NCBI GenBank assembly: GCA_964393545.1
Contig: CAYMUB010000021.1
Location: 1-22,343 of the forward strand
From: CAYMUB01 sp964393545
GTDB lineage: Bacteria > Patescibacteriota > Microgenomatia > Daviesbacterales > UBA10151
Length of the DNA: 22,343 bases
Direction of reading: 5' to 3'
This document shows, one piece after another, positions 21,643-22,343 of this stretch. Made by a program: the position numbers and the translations under genes. Numbering within the stretch: the first letter of the stretch is position 1; each line of letters begins with the position of its first letter. Below the pieces are notes generated by a model. It saw nothing but the letters and a program-made list of their open reading frames with translations. It was not told the DNA's origin and did not search any database.

Positions 21643-22343
21643 ATTAGTACCTCCTTCATAGCAGCTAATTTCCTTAAAATTTCATCATATTCTTTATCTG
21701 CTTTTGAATCATAAACAATTCCTCCAGAGGTTTGAGTAAAAGCATAATTTTCAGATACAAATAAAGATCTAATGGCTATAGCAAAAGTACAGTCTCCATT
21801 AAATCCAAAGTGTCCAATAGCTCCTCCATATGGACCTCTGGGTTTAGATTCAATTTGATTTATTATTTTCATTGCTTCAATCTTGGGAGCGCCTGTTAAA
21901 GTACCTGTTGGAAAATTAGCAGCCAGAGCAGAGAACATATCCTCTTCTTTTTTAATAATTCCTACAATTTCAGAAGAAATATGTTGAACATATTTGAATT
22001 TTTTAACACTCATTAAATCTCTCACCTTGACTGTTCCAAACCGTGCCACCCTGCCAATATCGTTTCGGTGTAAATCAACTAACATATTATGTTCAGCTAT
22101 TTCTTTTTGATCAGATAATAGAGCTCTCACTAAAGATTGATCTTCTTTGTTATTTCTTCCTCTCTTAATAGTCCCTGCCAAAGGATGTGTTTGCATTTCT
22201 CCATCTCTTAAACCAAATAAAAGTTCCGGGCTGGCACCAATAATCTTTTTGGGTCCGAACTTTAGGTAGTACATGAAAGGTGAAGGGTTAACTTTTCTTA
22301 GTCTTTCATATATTTTTAGTGTATCTCCCTCAATTTTAAACTC
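21639..22343 (-). CDS. trpE: Anthranilate synthase component I, 5' end outside the window
   Basis: The C-terminal 234 residues of TrpE, which makes anthranilate from chorismate. The frame is open to the window edge and the residues there (IYERLRKVNPSPFMYYLKFG) are ordinary TrpE, so the Met at 22274 is internal. Motifs of the chorismate-binding domain are GASPELL, HPLAGTIKRG, HNMLVDLHRNDIGRV, FPTGTLTGAPK and GPYGGAIGHF. PLAGTIKRG favours TrpE over PabB, as does the trp context. The N-terminal part, including the tryptophan feedback site, and any trp promoter or leader lie beyond the window. The stop TGA overlaps the trpG start. Confidence 0.95.
   Translation of the reverse strand, partial: EFKIEGDTLKIYERLRKVNPSPFMYYLKFGPKKIIGASPELLFGLRDGEMQTHPLAGTIKRGRNNKEDQSLVRALLSDQKEIAEHNMLVDLHRNDIGRVARFGTVKVRDLMSVKKFKYVQHISSEIVGIIKKEEDMFSALAANFPTGTLTGAPKIEAMKIINQIESKPRGPYGGAIGHFGFNGDCTFAIAIRSLFVSENYAFTQTSGGIVYDSKADKEYDEILRKLAAMKEVLI
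21649..21656 (-). promoter_or_regulatory. Strong Shine-Dalgarno of trpG
   Basis: AAGGAGGT lies inside the end of trpE, 6 nt before the trpG ATG at 21642. It shows that this organism uses classical ribosome binding sites inside operons, in contrast to the leaderless first genes elsewhere in the window. Confidence 0.8.

Noticed and set aside
22272..22274. ATG at 22274 as the start of trpE
   Set aside because: The frame continues upstream to the window edge with typical TrpE sequence, so this Met is internal and the gene is only cut by the window.
1..22343. CRISPR arrays, tRNA or rRNA genes
   Set aside because: I saw no regularly spaced repeats, no cloverleaf with TTCGANNC-type arm in the few non-coding gaps, and no rRNA-like sequence.

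Overview
The window is AT-rich, gene-dense DNA. It is most likely from a member of the Candidate Phyla Radiation (Patescibacteria), possibly a Microgenomates-like lineage. The clues are short compact proteins, very tight gene packing, an IS1595-type transposase with a tiny companion ORF, and small palindromic repeats that run into reading frames. TGA is used as a stop (the ATGA overlap of trpE and trpG), so the TGA=Gly code of Gracilibacteria is unlikely. This assignment is inferred from style, not from a marker gene.

Layout. Positions 1-1944 hold a lone plus-strand gene of unknown function with its own leaderless-type promoter and terminator. About 1959-3133 is an IS1595-family element: transposase on the minus strand and a convergent 48-codon ORF. 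From 3143 to the right edge everything is on the minus strand. In transcription order it reads trpE (cut by the window edge), trpG, trpD, trpC, trpF, trpB, trpA, transketolase, transaldolase, then a promoter and attenuator, then DAHP synthase-ACT, aroB, aroA-aroK fusion, aroE, aroD, aroC, chorismate mutase, aminotransferase, tyrA-pheA fusion, and a phosphohexomutase. Gaps between genes are mostly 1-4 nt or overlaps.

Together these genes form a complete aromatic amino acid supercluster. Transketolase and transaldolase can supply erythrose 4-phosphate (and pentose phosphate for PRPP). DAHP synthase plus AroB/D/E/K/A/C give chorismate. TrpEGDFCBA give tryptophan. Chorismate mutase, the TyrA-PheA fusion and the aminotransferase give tyrosine and phenylalanine. 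No step between central carbon metabolism and the three amino acids is missing.

The most striking element is the 176-nt gap between transaldolase and DAHP synthase. It encodes a 23-codon leader peptide containing the run YFWFAYF, followed by mutually exclusive RNA hairpins. The last of these is a rho-independent terminator ending 2 nt before the DAHP synthase ATG, and its 3' arm contains the Shine-Dalgarno sequence. This looks like ribosome-mediated attenuation sensing all three aromatic amino acids. A second notable point is domain reshuffling: the PheA-type ACT (phenylalanine-sensing) domain is absent from the TyrA-PheA fusion and is instead attached to the C-terminus of DAHP synthase, the entry enzyme.
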